Part shown: positions 26,771 through 34,551 of the stretch, piece after piece
Position numbering within the stretch: the first letter of the stretch is position 1
How the letters are laid out: each line of letters starts with the position of its first letter
Assembly: GCF_014203645.1 (NCBI RefSeq)
Contig: NZ_JACHJL010000014.1
Span: 1-64,000, forward strand
Direction: 5' to 3'
Source of the DNA: Streptomyces zagrosensis
Lineage (GTDB): Bacteria; Actinomycetota; Actinomycetes; Streptomycetales; Streptomycetaceae
Length of the DNA stretch: 64,000 nt
Program-made: the position numbers and the translations under genes
The notes under the pieces: generated by a model
Told to the model about the DNA's origin: nothing
Database searches by the model: none
What the model saw: the letters and a program-made list of their open reading frames with translations, nothing else

Positions 26771-26865
26771 GCCCCGAAGTGGTCGCACTGCTGAGCGTGT
26801 TGGAGGCTTGAGGCTGCCGCGCGGCGCCGGGGGCTGGTCGTGGTGACGGTGCCGCGCACAGTCGG

Positions 26866-27642
26866 CTACGGCTGGTTCTGCGCGTCGATCAGTTGCGTGG
26901 CGAGGTCGAACTTCCGCCGGTTGCGTGGCAGTTGTACGGCCGCGGGGTCCAGCAGGTCGATCAGCTCGACCAAGGCGTTTTGGAGTGCCTGTAACCGGGC
27001 CATGGCGGGGGCCGGATCGACCGCGAGGCGGTCCACATCGTCCAGCAGGTGGGCGAACCAGGGCACGAAGCCCTCGTCATGGTCAAGGCGCCGACAAAAC
27101 TCCGCGTAACCGAGGCACCAACGCTGACCGGGGACGCTGTCCGGGTGGACCATCAGCTCGCCGATCGCGCGCTGGTGGGCGCGGAAGACCCGCAGTTCGT
27201 TGCCGGTCTGCGAGACCCGGCCGACGAGCTCGCCGACCTGTCCCAACTTGCGCATGATCTTCCGGTTGGTGTGACTGCGTCCCAAGTTGAGGAACTGGAT
27301 GTCCCGGCGCAGAATCTCCGCCCAACCCAAGTACTCCGCGAGTACGAACACGGTGCTACGCCGCGCGTACGCGGCCTCCGCCGGCGTTCCGTGGCTGAGA
27401 AAAAGCGTCAGATAGCCGGCGTGACCCACCGCCGACGTCTGGTCGATCACATGGCCACGGAGAACGTTGTACAGGCGACTTTGCAGGTCATAAGCGGCCA
27501 GAGCGAGAGATGAGCGGTAGCGCTCCATGAAGTTCCGCTCTGTACGGGCGTGTAGCCGACGCTGCTGCCAGTAGCCGAAAAAGCCCGTCAAAACGGCGCC
27601 GATTACGGCGACAGCCGCCGACACCACGGACACCGAGTCCAC
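26866..27642 (-). CDS. Membrane-anchored hypothetical protein
   Basis: A 258-residue protein with one N-terminal transmembrane helix (VSAAVAVIGAVLTGFFGYW) and a mostly helical cytoplasmic body rich in Arg, Leu and aromatic residues (HARTERNFMERYRSSLALAAYDLQSRLYNVLRG). Proteins of this form are scattered in Streptomyces without assigned function. GTG 27642 has GGGGGG four to nine bases ahead. No enzyme motif is visible. Confidence 0.75.
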   Translation of the reverse strand: MDSVSVVSAAVAVIGAVLTGFFGYWQQRRLHARTERNFMERYRSSLALAAYDLQSRLYNVLRGHVIDQTSAVGHAGYLTLFLSHGTPAEAAYARRSTVFVLAEYLGWAEILRRDIQFLNLGRSHTNRKIMRKLGQVGELVGRVSQTGNELRVFRAHQRAIGELMVHPDSVPGQRWCLGYAEFCRRLDHDEGFVPWFAHLLDDVDRLAVDPAPAMARLQALQNALVELIDLLDPAAVQLPRNRRKFDLATQLIDAQNQP

Positions 27643-27829
27643 TTAGCCCCCCTGCTCACCGACCTACCGCAAGCTACCTCGTGGACGTCCGCCGCCGCCT
27701 GGGACCCTGGTCCCGGTGGCCGCTAGGGCCTGGGACCCCGGGCCCGCAGTCCCAGGGGGATACCCCCCGGCCGGGTTAGGGCGCTGCCCGCATGGCCGTG
27801 GACGTGGCCGGCCGGAACGCTGGTGAGCC

Positions 27830-29134
27830 ATGAACTCACGGAACACAGCCCTACGGTCCCGCCTTACCGCCGCCGTCGCGCTGACCACGGCCTTGGCCGG
27901 GGTAGTGGCCGCAGCGCCAGGCGCCGCCGCCACCGCACGCAGCGCACCGACCACATCTGCCCCGCGCCAGGCCGCCGGGCCCGGAGCTGACGCCGAAGCC
28001 CCTGGCAGTAGGGGGGCGCGAAAGCCGCTCACTCAGCGGCAGTTGCAGCGCGCGGTGGAGCGGACGCTACGCGAGGCCGGGTACGTCAACATCTCGGTGG
28101 AACTGCGCGACGGGCGGCGGCACATCGGCGCCCGGGCCGGTGAGGCGAAGCTGAATACCGGCCGGCCCGTTCCGCGCGGTGCCTCCTTCCGCGCCGGCAG
28201 CGTGACCAAGACCTTCGTCGCCACGGTGATCATGCAACTTGTCGCCGAAGGCCAGTTGGCGTTGGACGACACGGTGGAGGAGTGGCTGCCCGGCCTAGTC
28301 GCCGGCAAGGGCAACGACGGTCGCCGCATCACGATAAAGAACCTGCTCCAGCACACCAGCGGCCTCCACAACTACGACATCACCGAGGACATCGGGGAGA
28401 CGGCGGCCGACTTCGAGCGGACGAGGTTCCTCCACATCGAGCCGCGGCGGCTCATCGCCGGTGCGGTCAAGCACGAACCCGACTTCCCGGCCGCTGACCC
28501 GAACGACCCCGCCCCCAAGTGGAAGTACAACAATCCGGGCTACGTCCTGCTCGGCATGATCATCGAGAAGGCGACCGGCCACCCGTGGGGCGAGGAGGTC
28601 AAGCGGCGCATCACCAAGCCGCTCAAGCTGAAGGGGACGTACGCACCGGGCGACGACCCGTACCTACGCGGCCCGCACGCGCACACCTATCACGTGTTCC
28701 CGGGCTCGAAGGGGTGGACGGATACGACCACACGCAACATGACGTGGGGCGACGCGGCGGGCGCCATGGTGACCACCGAGCGCGATGTGAACCGTTTCTA
28801 CACGCAGTTGCTGACCGGCCGTCTCCTGCCAGCGGCCCAGTTGAAGCAGATGCGTGCCGTCGTCCCCGTGTCCGAGGAGTTCGACGAGGTCATGCCGGAC
28901 CTGCAATACGGCCTTGGCCTGATGCGGCAGCCGCTCACCTGCGGCGGAGTCCGGTGGGGCCATGGGGGAGACATCGACGGTGGCGTGGTGCGTACCGGCT
29001 TCACGGCCGATGGCAAGCGTGGCGTAGTGATCGCGGCGAGCGGCAAGAAGGTGGACTACGACCACTTGATAAAGGCCGAACGCGCCTTCCAGGGCCTGGT
29101 GAACCAGGCCCTGTGCGGGCCCGACACCCGCTGA
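27830..29134 (+). CDS. Secreted serine hydrolase, D-Ala-D-Ala carboxypeptidase/beta-lactamase class C family
   Basis: A 434-residue exported protein. A signal peptide (AAVALTTALAGVVAAAPGAAA) is followed by the penicilloyl-serine transferase fold. Catalytic SxxK is in RAGSVTKTF (about residue 125), YxN in WKYNNPGYVLLG, and HGG in RWGHGGDIDGG near the C-terminus. This matches secreted DD-carboxypeptidase/esterase proteins of Streptomyces (R61-like family). Acting outside the cell on peptidoglycan peptides is likely; beta-lactam hydrolysis cannot be excluded. Confidence 0.9.
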   Translation: MNSRNTALRSRLTAAVALTTALAGVVAAAPGAAATARSAPTTSAPRQAAGPGADAEAPGSRGARKPLTQRQLQRAVERTLREAGYVNISVELRDGRRHIGARAGEAKLNTGRPVPRGASFRAGSVTKTFVATVIMQLVAEGQLALDDTVEEWLPGLVAGKGNDGRRITIKNLLQHTSGLHNYDITEDIGETAADFERTRFLHIEPRRLIAGAVKHEPDFPAADPNDPAPKWKYNNPGYVLLGMIIEKATGHPWGEEVKRRITKPLKLKGTYAPGDDPYLRGPHAHTYHVFPGSKGWTDTTTRNMTWGDAAGAMVTTERDVNRFYTQLLTGRLLPAAQLKQMRAVVPVSEEFDEVMPDLQYGLGLMRQPLTCGGVRWGHGGDIDGGVVRTGFTADGKRGVVIAASGKKVDYDHLIKAERAFQGLVNQALCGPDTR

Positions 29135-29173
29135 TCGGCGGGTGCCGGGGCCCCCTGACCCCGCTCCTGACCG

Positions 29174-29386
29174 TCAGGCGTCCGTCCGCCCGCCCCCAGG
29201 CACATCGAACCGCCCCGCCTTCGCGGCCCGTACCAGGGCCCGAAGCTGGGCGGGGGTAGCGGCGAGCACAACCTCGGGCGTCTCGCTTTCGCGGAGGTGG
29301 AGGGTGTCGTTGGGGGTGGCGGCGACGTTGAGGCAGTTGGCACCCTCGCCACAGTAGGAGGACTTGTGCCAGATCGGAGTGGTCAT
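29174..29386 (-). CDS. DUF397 protein
   Basis: A 70-residue protein with the DUF397 signature WHKSSYCGEGANCLNVA, LHLRESETPE and LRALVRAAKAGRFD. DUF397 proteins lie beside XRE regulators in the whiJ/abaA-type loci of Streptomyces and are thought to bind and modulate the regulator. ATG 29386 has AAAGGCGG upstream; an N-terminally longer open frame reads into the preceding paralogue region and is not used. Confidence 0.9.
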   Translation of the reverse strand: MTTPIWHKSSYCGEGANCLNVAATPNDTLHLRESETPEVVLAATPAQLRALVRAAKAGRFDVPGGGRTDA

Positions 29387-29412
29387 CGTCGCCGCCTTTC
29401 GCCGGAGTGCGG

Positions 29413-29610
29413 CTATGCGTTGAGGTGGTCGAGCTTGCCCGTCTTCACCGTGTCTATGAAGGCTCGCAGGGTGGCGGGGGCGGTGGTGAGTACAGTCTCG
29501 GGCGTTTCGCTCTCGCGGAGGTGGAGGGTGCCGCCGGGGGTGGCGGCTAGGTTGAGGCAACTGTTTCCTTCGCCGCAGTAAGAGGACATCCGCCAGTTCA
29601 GGATGGTCAA
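29413..29610 (-). CDS. DUF397 protein, second copy
   Basis: A 65-residue paralogue of the neighbour (WRMSSYCGEGNSCLNLAAT, LHLRESETPETVL, LRAFIDTVKTGKLDHL). The two share the core SSYCGEG and LHLRESETPE and probably arose by duplication. TTG 29610 is the start, with AGGA just ahead. It is followed by the other DUF397 and preceded by the XRE regulator on the same strand. Confidence 0.88.
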   Translation of the reverse strand: MTILNWRMSSYCGEGNSCLNLAATPGGTLHLRESETPETVLTTAPATLRAFIDTVKTGKLDHLNA

Positions 29611-29622
29611 CGGTCCTGCCTT

Positions 29623-30474
29623 TCAGAGATCGCGGGCGATGTTGCGAATGAAGTCGCGGGACGCCCCTGGATTAAGGGCGGCGGACTCCATCCTGTCGAG
29701 AAGCGTGCGGTACTTAGTCAATTGTGCTTCCGCATCCAAAAGCACGGACCCATGGCTTTGGTCGAGTTGCACCGTATCGAGTTGGGGCACAGCTCCCGTG
29801 GCGTAGCAGACGGACTGTCCCGAGCCGGGAAACGCGCCGCTGGCGAACGGGATGACCGCGATGGTGACGTGGTCACGCTCGCTCATGTGCAGAAGGTGCT
29901 GCAACTGCGCGCGTGCGGTGCCTGGACCGCCGAACTGCATCCTGATGGCCGCCTCGTGCAACACGGTGGTGAAGGCAAGCGGAGTGTCGCGGTACATCAC
30001 TGCTTGCCGCTTGATTCGGTGAGACAGTCGGTGCTCTACCTCCGGCGGCGAGAGCGTTGGCACTACCTGTTGAAAGACAGTCCGCGCATGGTCGATCGTC
30101 TGAAGCAGGCCCGGGATGTGCACAGTGTGACCGATGCGTAGCCCGGTCGCATGATGCTCAAGCTCCGCCAAATCCAACAGGCCAGGCGGCAAGACGCCCC
30201 GGTACTCCTCCCACCAGCCGCGCTTGCGCTCGCCGGTCATGCCCGCGAGTGCGTCGATCAGGGCTTGGTCGTCGCACTCGTAATTGCAGGCGAGGGTACG
30301 GACCATCGTCGCGCTGACTGGAGCGCGGCCCGTCTCGATGTTGCTGATACGTGCCTGGTTGCCGCCCAGCAGCGCACCCGCCTCACGCGCGGTCATGCCC
30401 GCCTTCTCGCGCAGCTTGCGCAACTCCGCACCGAGTCGCTGCTGACGTGCAGTTGGTGTCGTTCGCGACGTCAT
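29623..30474 (-). CDS. XRE-family regulator with DUF5753 domain (WhiJ/AbaA-like)
   Basis: A 283-residue regulator. A helix-turn-helix of the Cro/C1 type occupies residues 10-65 (LRKLREKAGMTAREAGALLGGNQARISNIETGRAPVS), and the DUF5753 ligand-like domain the rest (HIPGLLQT, HRIKRQAVMYRDTPLAFTTVLHEAAIR). Members control development and antibiotic production and work with DUF397 partners and a divergent ATPase, exactly the set seen here. A strong ribosome site (GGAGAGGAGG) precedes ATG 30474. The gene is 12 bases ahead of the first DUF397 gene. Confidence 0.92.
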   Translation of the reverse strand: MTSRTTPTARQQRLGAELRKLREKAGMTAREAGALLGGNQARISNIETGRAPVSATMVRTLACNYECDDQALIDALAGMTGERKRGWWEEYRGVLPPGLLDLAELEHHATGLRIGHTVHIPGLLQTIDHARTVFQQVVPTLSPPEVEHRLSHRIKRQAVMYRDTPLAFTTVLHEAAIRMQFGGPGTARAQLQHLLHMSERDHVTIAVIPFASGAFPGSGQSVCYATGAVPQLDTVQLDQSHGSVLLDAEAQLTKYRTLLDRMESAALNPGASRDFIRNIARDL

Positions 30475-30799
30475 GGGCCTCCTCTCCCCTCGATGGCCGA
30501 CAGTCTGCCGGGGATCACCCCGTACGTCTAAGGAGTGATGTATTGCTCTCAGAGACTAGCAACATTGCTCCGTTGCCCTTACGGTGTGTGTCAGGTCACT
30601 CACGCAGTGGCGCTAGTAAGCCGGAAGCGCACCGTACCTCCCCCATGTCCGCAGCCCGAAAACAGGCTGCATCGCCCCCGATAGGGCCTCGCCGATCGTG
30701 CACCGGCGGAGGACACCTAGCGGGTGGGAGGCGCGGCAAGCCACCGCACGGCGCCGCACCCGCGTGAGCGGAAGTCCGCACGTCCGCAGGGAGATCCGC
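30475..30799. other. Divergent XRE / ATPase intergenic region
   Basis: A stretch of 325 bases with the ribosome sites and promoters of both genes and three TTGCT/AGCAA words (listed separately). No other gene is seen. Confidence 0.6.
30543..30569. promoter_or_regulatory. Candidate operator: TTGCT/AGCAA half-sites
   Basis: TTGCT at 30543, AGCAA at 30558 and TTGCT at 30565 form two overlapping inverted repeats 70-95 bases upstream of the XRE start. The arrangement suits dimers of the XRE regulator next door. No footprint information is available, so this is a proposal. Confidence 0.4.
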
Positions 30800-31318
30800 A
30801 TGAGCAACGACGTTCACGCCCCCGCCCTCCTCGAACCGCCGGAGCCGCCCGACTCGTGGTCGTACGGCATCGACGTCCCCCACGATCCACGCAGCCCACG
30901 CTTCGCGCGCCATGCCGTGCGGATGCTGCTCGATGAACACGGACTGGCGCAACTGGGTGAAACGGCCGAGCTGTTGACTTCCGAACTGGTCACCAATGCC
31001 TACCGCTACTCGGACGGCGGCGCCACCGTGCGGGTGACGTGGTCGGATCAGCGGCTGCGGGTCAGTGTGATCGACGAGAACCCCGAACTTCCGCCGCCCC
31101 ACTGGGCGCGGCCCGTCAGCGAACGCTCGGTGGGCGGACGCGGGTTGGGGCTGCTCGATATGTGCGCGGACCGGTGGGATGGGTTCGCCATCAAGGAGGG
31201 TGTGTTCGCGACCGGGGGCAAGCTGATCTGGTTCGAACTGGGGACGGCCGAGGACAAGGGCGAGGACGGGCGCAAAGGCGCACGTCGGGGCGGCGATCAG
31301 GGCCAAGAAGGAGCATGA
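30800..31318 (+). CDS. ATP-binding protein of the anti-sigma/serine kinase type
   Basis: A 172-residue HATPase_c domain protein (RsbW-like). The N-box TSELVTNAYRYSDGGATVRV, the G1-like VIDENPELPPP and GGRGLGLLDMCADRWD are visible. It is the divergent partner of the XRE/DUF397 set, as in whiJ-like loci. Such proteins may phosphorylate or sequester a partner; target unknown. ATG 30800 has AGGGAG ahead. An open frame reaches 30698 but lacks similarity and a ribosome site. Confidence 0.88.
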   Translation: MSNDVHAPALLEPPEPPDSWSYGIDVPHDPRSPRFARHAVRMLLDEHGLAQLGETAELLTSELVTNAYRYSDGGATVRVTWSDQRLRVSVIDENPELPPPHWARPVSERSVGGRGLGLLDMCADRWDGFAIKEGVFATGGKLIWFELGTAEDKGEDGRKGARRGGDQGQEGA

Positions 31319-31427
31319 CCCCGACACGTCAGTGACCCGCCGCGGGATGGGCTTGGACAACGGGGGCCATCCGTCGCGCGAGCGCCCGGCTTGGGGGCGC
31401 TGTCGCTGGCTGGCTTGTTGCGGGCGG

Positions 31428-31796
31428 TCACTGGTGCTCCCGGACGCTCATGATGCGCTTGTGCCGTTTCATGAGTTCGTCGAGGGTGTCCCGGGTGCGC
31501 CGGAGATCTGCGATGTGCTGGGAGAGTCGCTTGCGCTCCTGGGCCATGCGCTCCAGTGCGGCGCCGGAGTTCTCTGTGCTGGGCGCATCGACACAGGGCA
31601 GCATGTCGCCGATGGTGCGGCTGGACAGTCCCGCCGCGTACAGCCGCTGAATGAACGCCACCCGATCAACGTGGTAGTCCGTGTAATGCCGTTGTCCGCT
31701 GGCGCTGCGCTCGCTGATGAGCAGCCCCTGCTCCTCGTAGTACCGCAGCGACCGGATGCTGACGCTGGTTCGCGACGCTAGTTCCCCGATGCGCAT
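31428..31796 (-). CDS. MerR-family transcriptional regulator
   Basis: A 122-residue regulator. The N-terminal MerR winged helix (MRIGELASRTSVSIRSLRYYEEQGLLISERSASGQRHYTD) is followed by a dimer helix ending RRTRDTLDELMKRHKRIMSVREH. The effector region has one Cys (PCVDAPS) but lacks a clear metal pattern. It is divergent from an ene-reductase, a pairing known for quinone/electrophile sensors in actinobacteria. ATG 31796 is the first residue of the conserved HTH; the longer frame to 31898 is rejected. Confidence 0.9.
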   Translation of the reverse strand: MRIGELASRTSVSIRSLRYYEEQGLLISERSASGQRHYTDYHVDRVAFIQRLYAAGLSSRTIGDMLPCVDAPSTENSGAALERMAQERKRLSQHIADLRRTRDTLDELMKRHKRIMSVREHQ

Positions 31797-31835
31797 GGCG
31801 CCCTCCGGCTGTGATCTGCGCCATAAAGGCTTACC

Positions 31836-31853
31836 CCTGACGCTGATGTGAGG
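31836..31853. promoter_or_regulatory. Candidate MerR operator before the ene-reductase
   Basis: CCTGACGCTGATGTGAGG forms an imperfect dyad (CCT-AC... GT-AGG), the style of MerR/SoxR boxes. It lies between a TTACCC -35-like and TAGCGT -10-like element about 20 bases apart, the long spacing MerR-type activators need. Confidence 0.45.
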
Positions 31854-31911
31854 TTTTAGCGTAGCTGGCGAGCCCAGGAAATGGGTACCGGTGATCATCG
31901 AGGAGCCTCAC

Positions 31912-32988
31912 ATGTCGAACCTTCTACACCATTACCAACTCGGTGAACTGGTGCTGCCCAACAGGGTGGTGATGGCCCCGATGACCCGCGTACGGGCTGC
32001 CGCCGGCGGTCTGGCGACGCCGTCGATGGCTACCTACTACGCCCAGCGGGCGACAGCTGGGCTGATCGTGTCCGAGGGCGTGCAGCCGAGCTTGATCGGT
32101 CAATCGAATCCGGGTACACCGGGGCTGCACACCGACGAGCAGGTTGCCTCGTGGCTGCCGGTGACCGATGCCGTACACGCCAACGGTGGACGGATCTTCG
32201 CCCAGATCATGCATGGCGGTCGGGTATCCCACCCGGACACCACCGGGTTGCAGCCGATCGGGCCTTCGGCGGTTCCCGCCCTCGGTGACGTCTTCACTCC
32301 GACCGGACTCAAGCCGCCGCCGATGCCGCGCGCCTTGGCCACCGCTGAGGTGCCCGAGCACGCCCAGTCGTACGCCCAGGCTGCGCGCCGTGCCGTCGAT
32401 GCCGGGTTTAACGGCGTTGAGTTGCACGGCGCCAACGGCTATCTGATCTCGCAGTTCCTCTCGTCGAACGCCAACCTGCGCACCGACCGCTACGGGGGTT
32501 CGGTGGCCAACCGCATCCGGTTTGCGGTGGAGGCGGCGTCCGCGACCGTGCAGGCCATCGGCGGCGCCAGGACCGGCATTCGGCTCTCGCCCGGTGCTTC
32601 TTTCTGGGGGGTTGAGGACACCGAGGTGCGCGCGCTGTACACCGAGTTGCTGACCGAGCTGGCCGGACTCGACCTGGCCTACGTCCATTTTGAAGCCACC
32701 ACCGATGAAGAGGTGCTGGTCGCCCTGCGTCGTGCCTGGCCAGGGACCCTCATCATGAACCCGACGCTCCCGATGGGGCCGAAGCAGACCGGTCGGGCCG
32801 ACGCCGATCATTGGCTCGGGCTGGGTGCTGACCTCATCGGCTTCGGCCGCGCGTTCATCGCCAATCCCGACCTGGTCGAACGGCTACGTACGGGGCTTCC
32901 GATCGCCCCCGACGACCCGGCCACGTACTACCAGGGTGGCGACGCGGGCTATTTGACCTACTCGGCCTATCAGCACGCCGCAGCATGA
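31912..32988 (+). CDS. Old Yellow Enzyme family alkene reductase
   Basis: A 358-residue FMN enzyme with the OYE plan: N-terminal LGELVLPNRVVMAPMTRVRAAAGGLAT, QIMHGGRVSHPD, the substrate pair HGAN in GVELHGANGYLISQFLSSNANLRTDRYGGS, and RIRFAVEAA. It reduces activated C=C bonds of quinones, enals or nitro compounds with NADPH. ATG 31912 has GAGGAG seven to twelve bases upstream. It is divergent from the MerR regulator, which probably induces it with electrophiles. Confidence 0.93.
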   Translation: MSNLLHHYQLGELVLPNRVVMAPMTRVRAAAGGLATPSMATYYAQRATAGLIVSEGVQPSLIGQSNPGTPGLHTDEQVASWLPVTDAVHANGGRIFAQIMHGGRVSHPDTTGLQPIGPSAVPALGDVFTPTGLKPPPMPRALATAEVPEHAQSYAQAARRAVDAGFNGVELHGANGYLISQFLSSNANLRTDRYGGSVANRIRFAVEAASATVQAIGGARTGIRLSPGASFWGVEDTEVRALYTELLTELAGLDLAYVHFEATTDEEVLVALRRAWPGTLIMNPTLPMGPKQTGRADADHWLGLGADLIGFGRAFIANPDLVERLRTGLPIAPDDPATYYQGGDAGYLTYSAYQHAAA

Positions 32989-33027
32989 CGCCGATCCCCG
33001 CCGAAGATGCGACGCATCTTTTTCGCT

Positions 33028-33053
33028 CTAGTGCAAAAAACTCTTGCATCTAG
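33028..33053. promoter_or_regulatory. Operator-like palindrome over the GNAT promoter
   Basis: CTAGTGCAA, seven bases, TTGCATCTAG (with one extra T in the right arm) forms a dyad. A further CTAGTGC begins at 33050, 22 bases from the first, so the sites face the same DNA side. TTGCAT (33044) and TAGCCT (33066) could be the promoter, with the ATG at 33079. Confidence 0.5.
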
Positions 33054-33078
33054 TGCGAAGCCGGCATAGCCTTTTTTC

Positions 33079-33699
33079 ATGCCTCCCGTGAACCCTGTCC
33101 CTACGGTCCTTGAGGGTCGCGCCGTGCGACTGGAGCCGCTGACCCTCGACCACGTGCCCGACCTCTTCCGCGCCGGCGGCGACGACGACGAGGTCTGGCG
33201 CTGGCTGTCATCTCCTACCCCTCGTACGGAGGATGAGCTGCGCCGCATCGTCGGGGCGCAGCTCGCCGACGAGTGGAAGGAGGCCATCCTGTTCGCGGCC
33301 GTGCTGCCGGACACGGGTAGGGCCGTGGGGCAGACGTCGTACCTGGACATCAGCGTGCGCGATGAGCGGCTGGAGATAGGCGGCACCTGGTACGGACGGG
33401 AGGTGTGGCGCACAGCCGTCAATACCGAGGCCAAGCTGCTGCTGCTCACGCACGCCTTCGAGGAACTGGGCATGAGCCGTGTGCAGTGGAAGACCCACCA
33501 CCTCAACGTCCGCTCCCAGCAGGCAATAGCCCGGCTCGGCGCACACCACGAGGGCGTACTGCGCCACCACATACGCATGCCGGACGGCACCTGGCGAAAC
33601 AGCGTGTACTACTCGATGCTCGCCGACGAGTGGCCGGGGGCCAAGGAGCGGCTGCGTGCGCGCCTGGCGTCGGGCGCTGCGCGGAGCGTGGCCGCGTAG
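33079..33699 (+). CDS. GNAT acetyltransferase, RimJ/RimL type
   Basis: A 206-residue N-acetyltransferase. It starts LEGRAVRLEPLTLDHVPDLFRAG. TSYLDISVRDERLEIGGTWYGREVWRTAVNTEAKLLLLTHAFEELGMSRVQWKTHHLNVRSQQAIARLGA contains the acetyl-CoA loop and the typical NxRSQxAIxRLGA helix. The substrate is likely an amino group of a small molecule or protein. ATG 33079 is close to the promoter (short leader). Confidence 0.9.
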   Translation: MPPVNPVPTVLEGRAVRLEPLTLDHVPDLFRAGGDDDEVWRWLSSPTPRTEDELRRIVGAQLADEWKEAILFAAVLPDTGRAVGQTSYLDISVRDERLEIGGTWYGREVWRTAVNTEAKLLLLTHAFEELGMSRVQWKTHHLNVRSQQAIARLGAHHEGVLRHHIRMPDGTWRNSVYYSMLADEWPGAKERLRARLASGAARSVAA

Positions 33700-34083
33700 G
33701 GCCTGGCGGGGAGCCTCGTGTGGGCGGCTGGTGTGGCGACTGCGCAAGGTGGGGGCCATCGAGGCGTTCGCCCGGGCCGAGCGCGCGCCACGCCTTCGCG
33801 AGTGGCGGATCGCCGATGCGCTTGAGCAGTCACCTACCGAGCTCGCGGCCGTCCGGTGGACTGTGACTGGCTGCCGATCCCGGCACGCTCCCCGCGGCGG
33901 CTGGTGAACACCCGCCCCGCGTACCTCCAGTTGGCCACCGCGAAGCCGGGCGTACGCCGACTCCCGCTATCCGGCGCTTACTTGACGGTAGGCCCACCTG
34001 CGCCGAACCGCACACAGCCTGTTACTTTCAGGTGCCAGGGAGTCAACAGTGGCTTCGGTGGCGTGGGTGACCTAGGGGGACGG
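33700..34083. other. Intergenic stretch, possible gene debris
   Basis: A stretch of 384 bases between the GNAT gene and the next operon. One frame (33720-33860) reads as plausible protein (VWRLRKVGAIEAFARAERAP...) without start, stop or recognisable homologue; it may be a decayed gene end. Composition becomes more AT-rich toward 34000. Confidence 0.4.
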
Positions 34084-34551
34084 GTGACGTTCAATCAGGA
34101 GTGGGAACAACTCAAGAAGGACGCGTCGGACCGACTGCAATTGGCGAGTGCCGGTGTGACAAAGGGCGACAACGGCCGGGGCGAGCTACGGAGTTCCAGG
34201 ACCGCGTGGAATCAGGCGTCCCAAGGCGTGGGCTCGGTGATCGGCATCATGCGGTCCGCTGTGGGTGGGTTGACTGAGGGACAACGCGGAGCGGGCGGCG
34301 GTGACGCGGCTATGGAGGGCTTACTCAGTGCCGTGACGCAAGGCAGCGTATATCGGTCATGGCAGCGCAAGATCGAGCTCTTGCATCGCGAGTGTGATGA
34401 GCTCAAGGGCAAACTCGAGAAATCCGGCAACGCCTTTTACTACACCGACAGCGCGATCAAAGACGCGTTCACGGAACAGCAGACCAGACCGGACGAGAAG
34501 CCGGACACCGGCCGACCCGCGCCGGGCGAAGGGGGTCAGTCCCGATGGTGA
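34084..34551 (+). CDS. Small helical protein, partner of the DUF1023 hydrolase
   Basis: A 155-residue protein starting at GTG 34084 (GGGGGA upstream). The sequence is almost all helical heptads (FNQEWEQLKKDASDRLQLASAG, then YRSWQRKIELLHRECDELKGKLEKSGNAFYYTDSAIKDAFTEQ). This is reminiscent of WXG100/ESAT-6-type helical hairpins, including a W near the middle, but is longer and not a proven member. Its stop overlaps the start of the hydrolase gene. No similarity beyond Streptomyces hypothetical proteins can be claimed from reading. Confidence 0.75.
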   Translation: MTFNQEWEQLKKDASDRLQLASAGVTKGDNGRGELRSSRTAWNQASQGVGSVIGIMRSAVGGLTEGQRGAGGGDAAMEGLLSAVTQGSVYRSWQRKIELLHRECDELKGKLEKSGNAFYYTDSAIKDAFTEQQTRPDEKPDTGRPAPGEGGQSRW

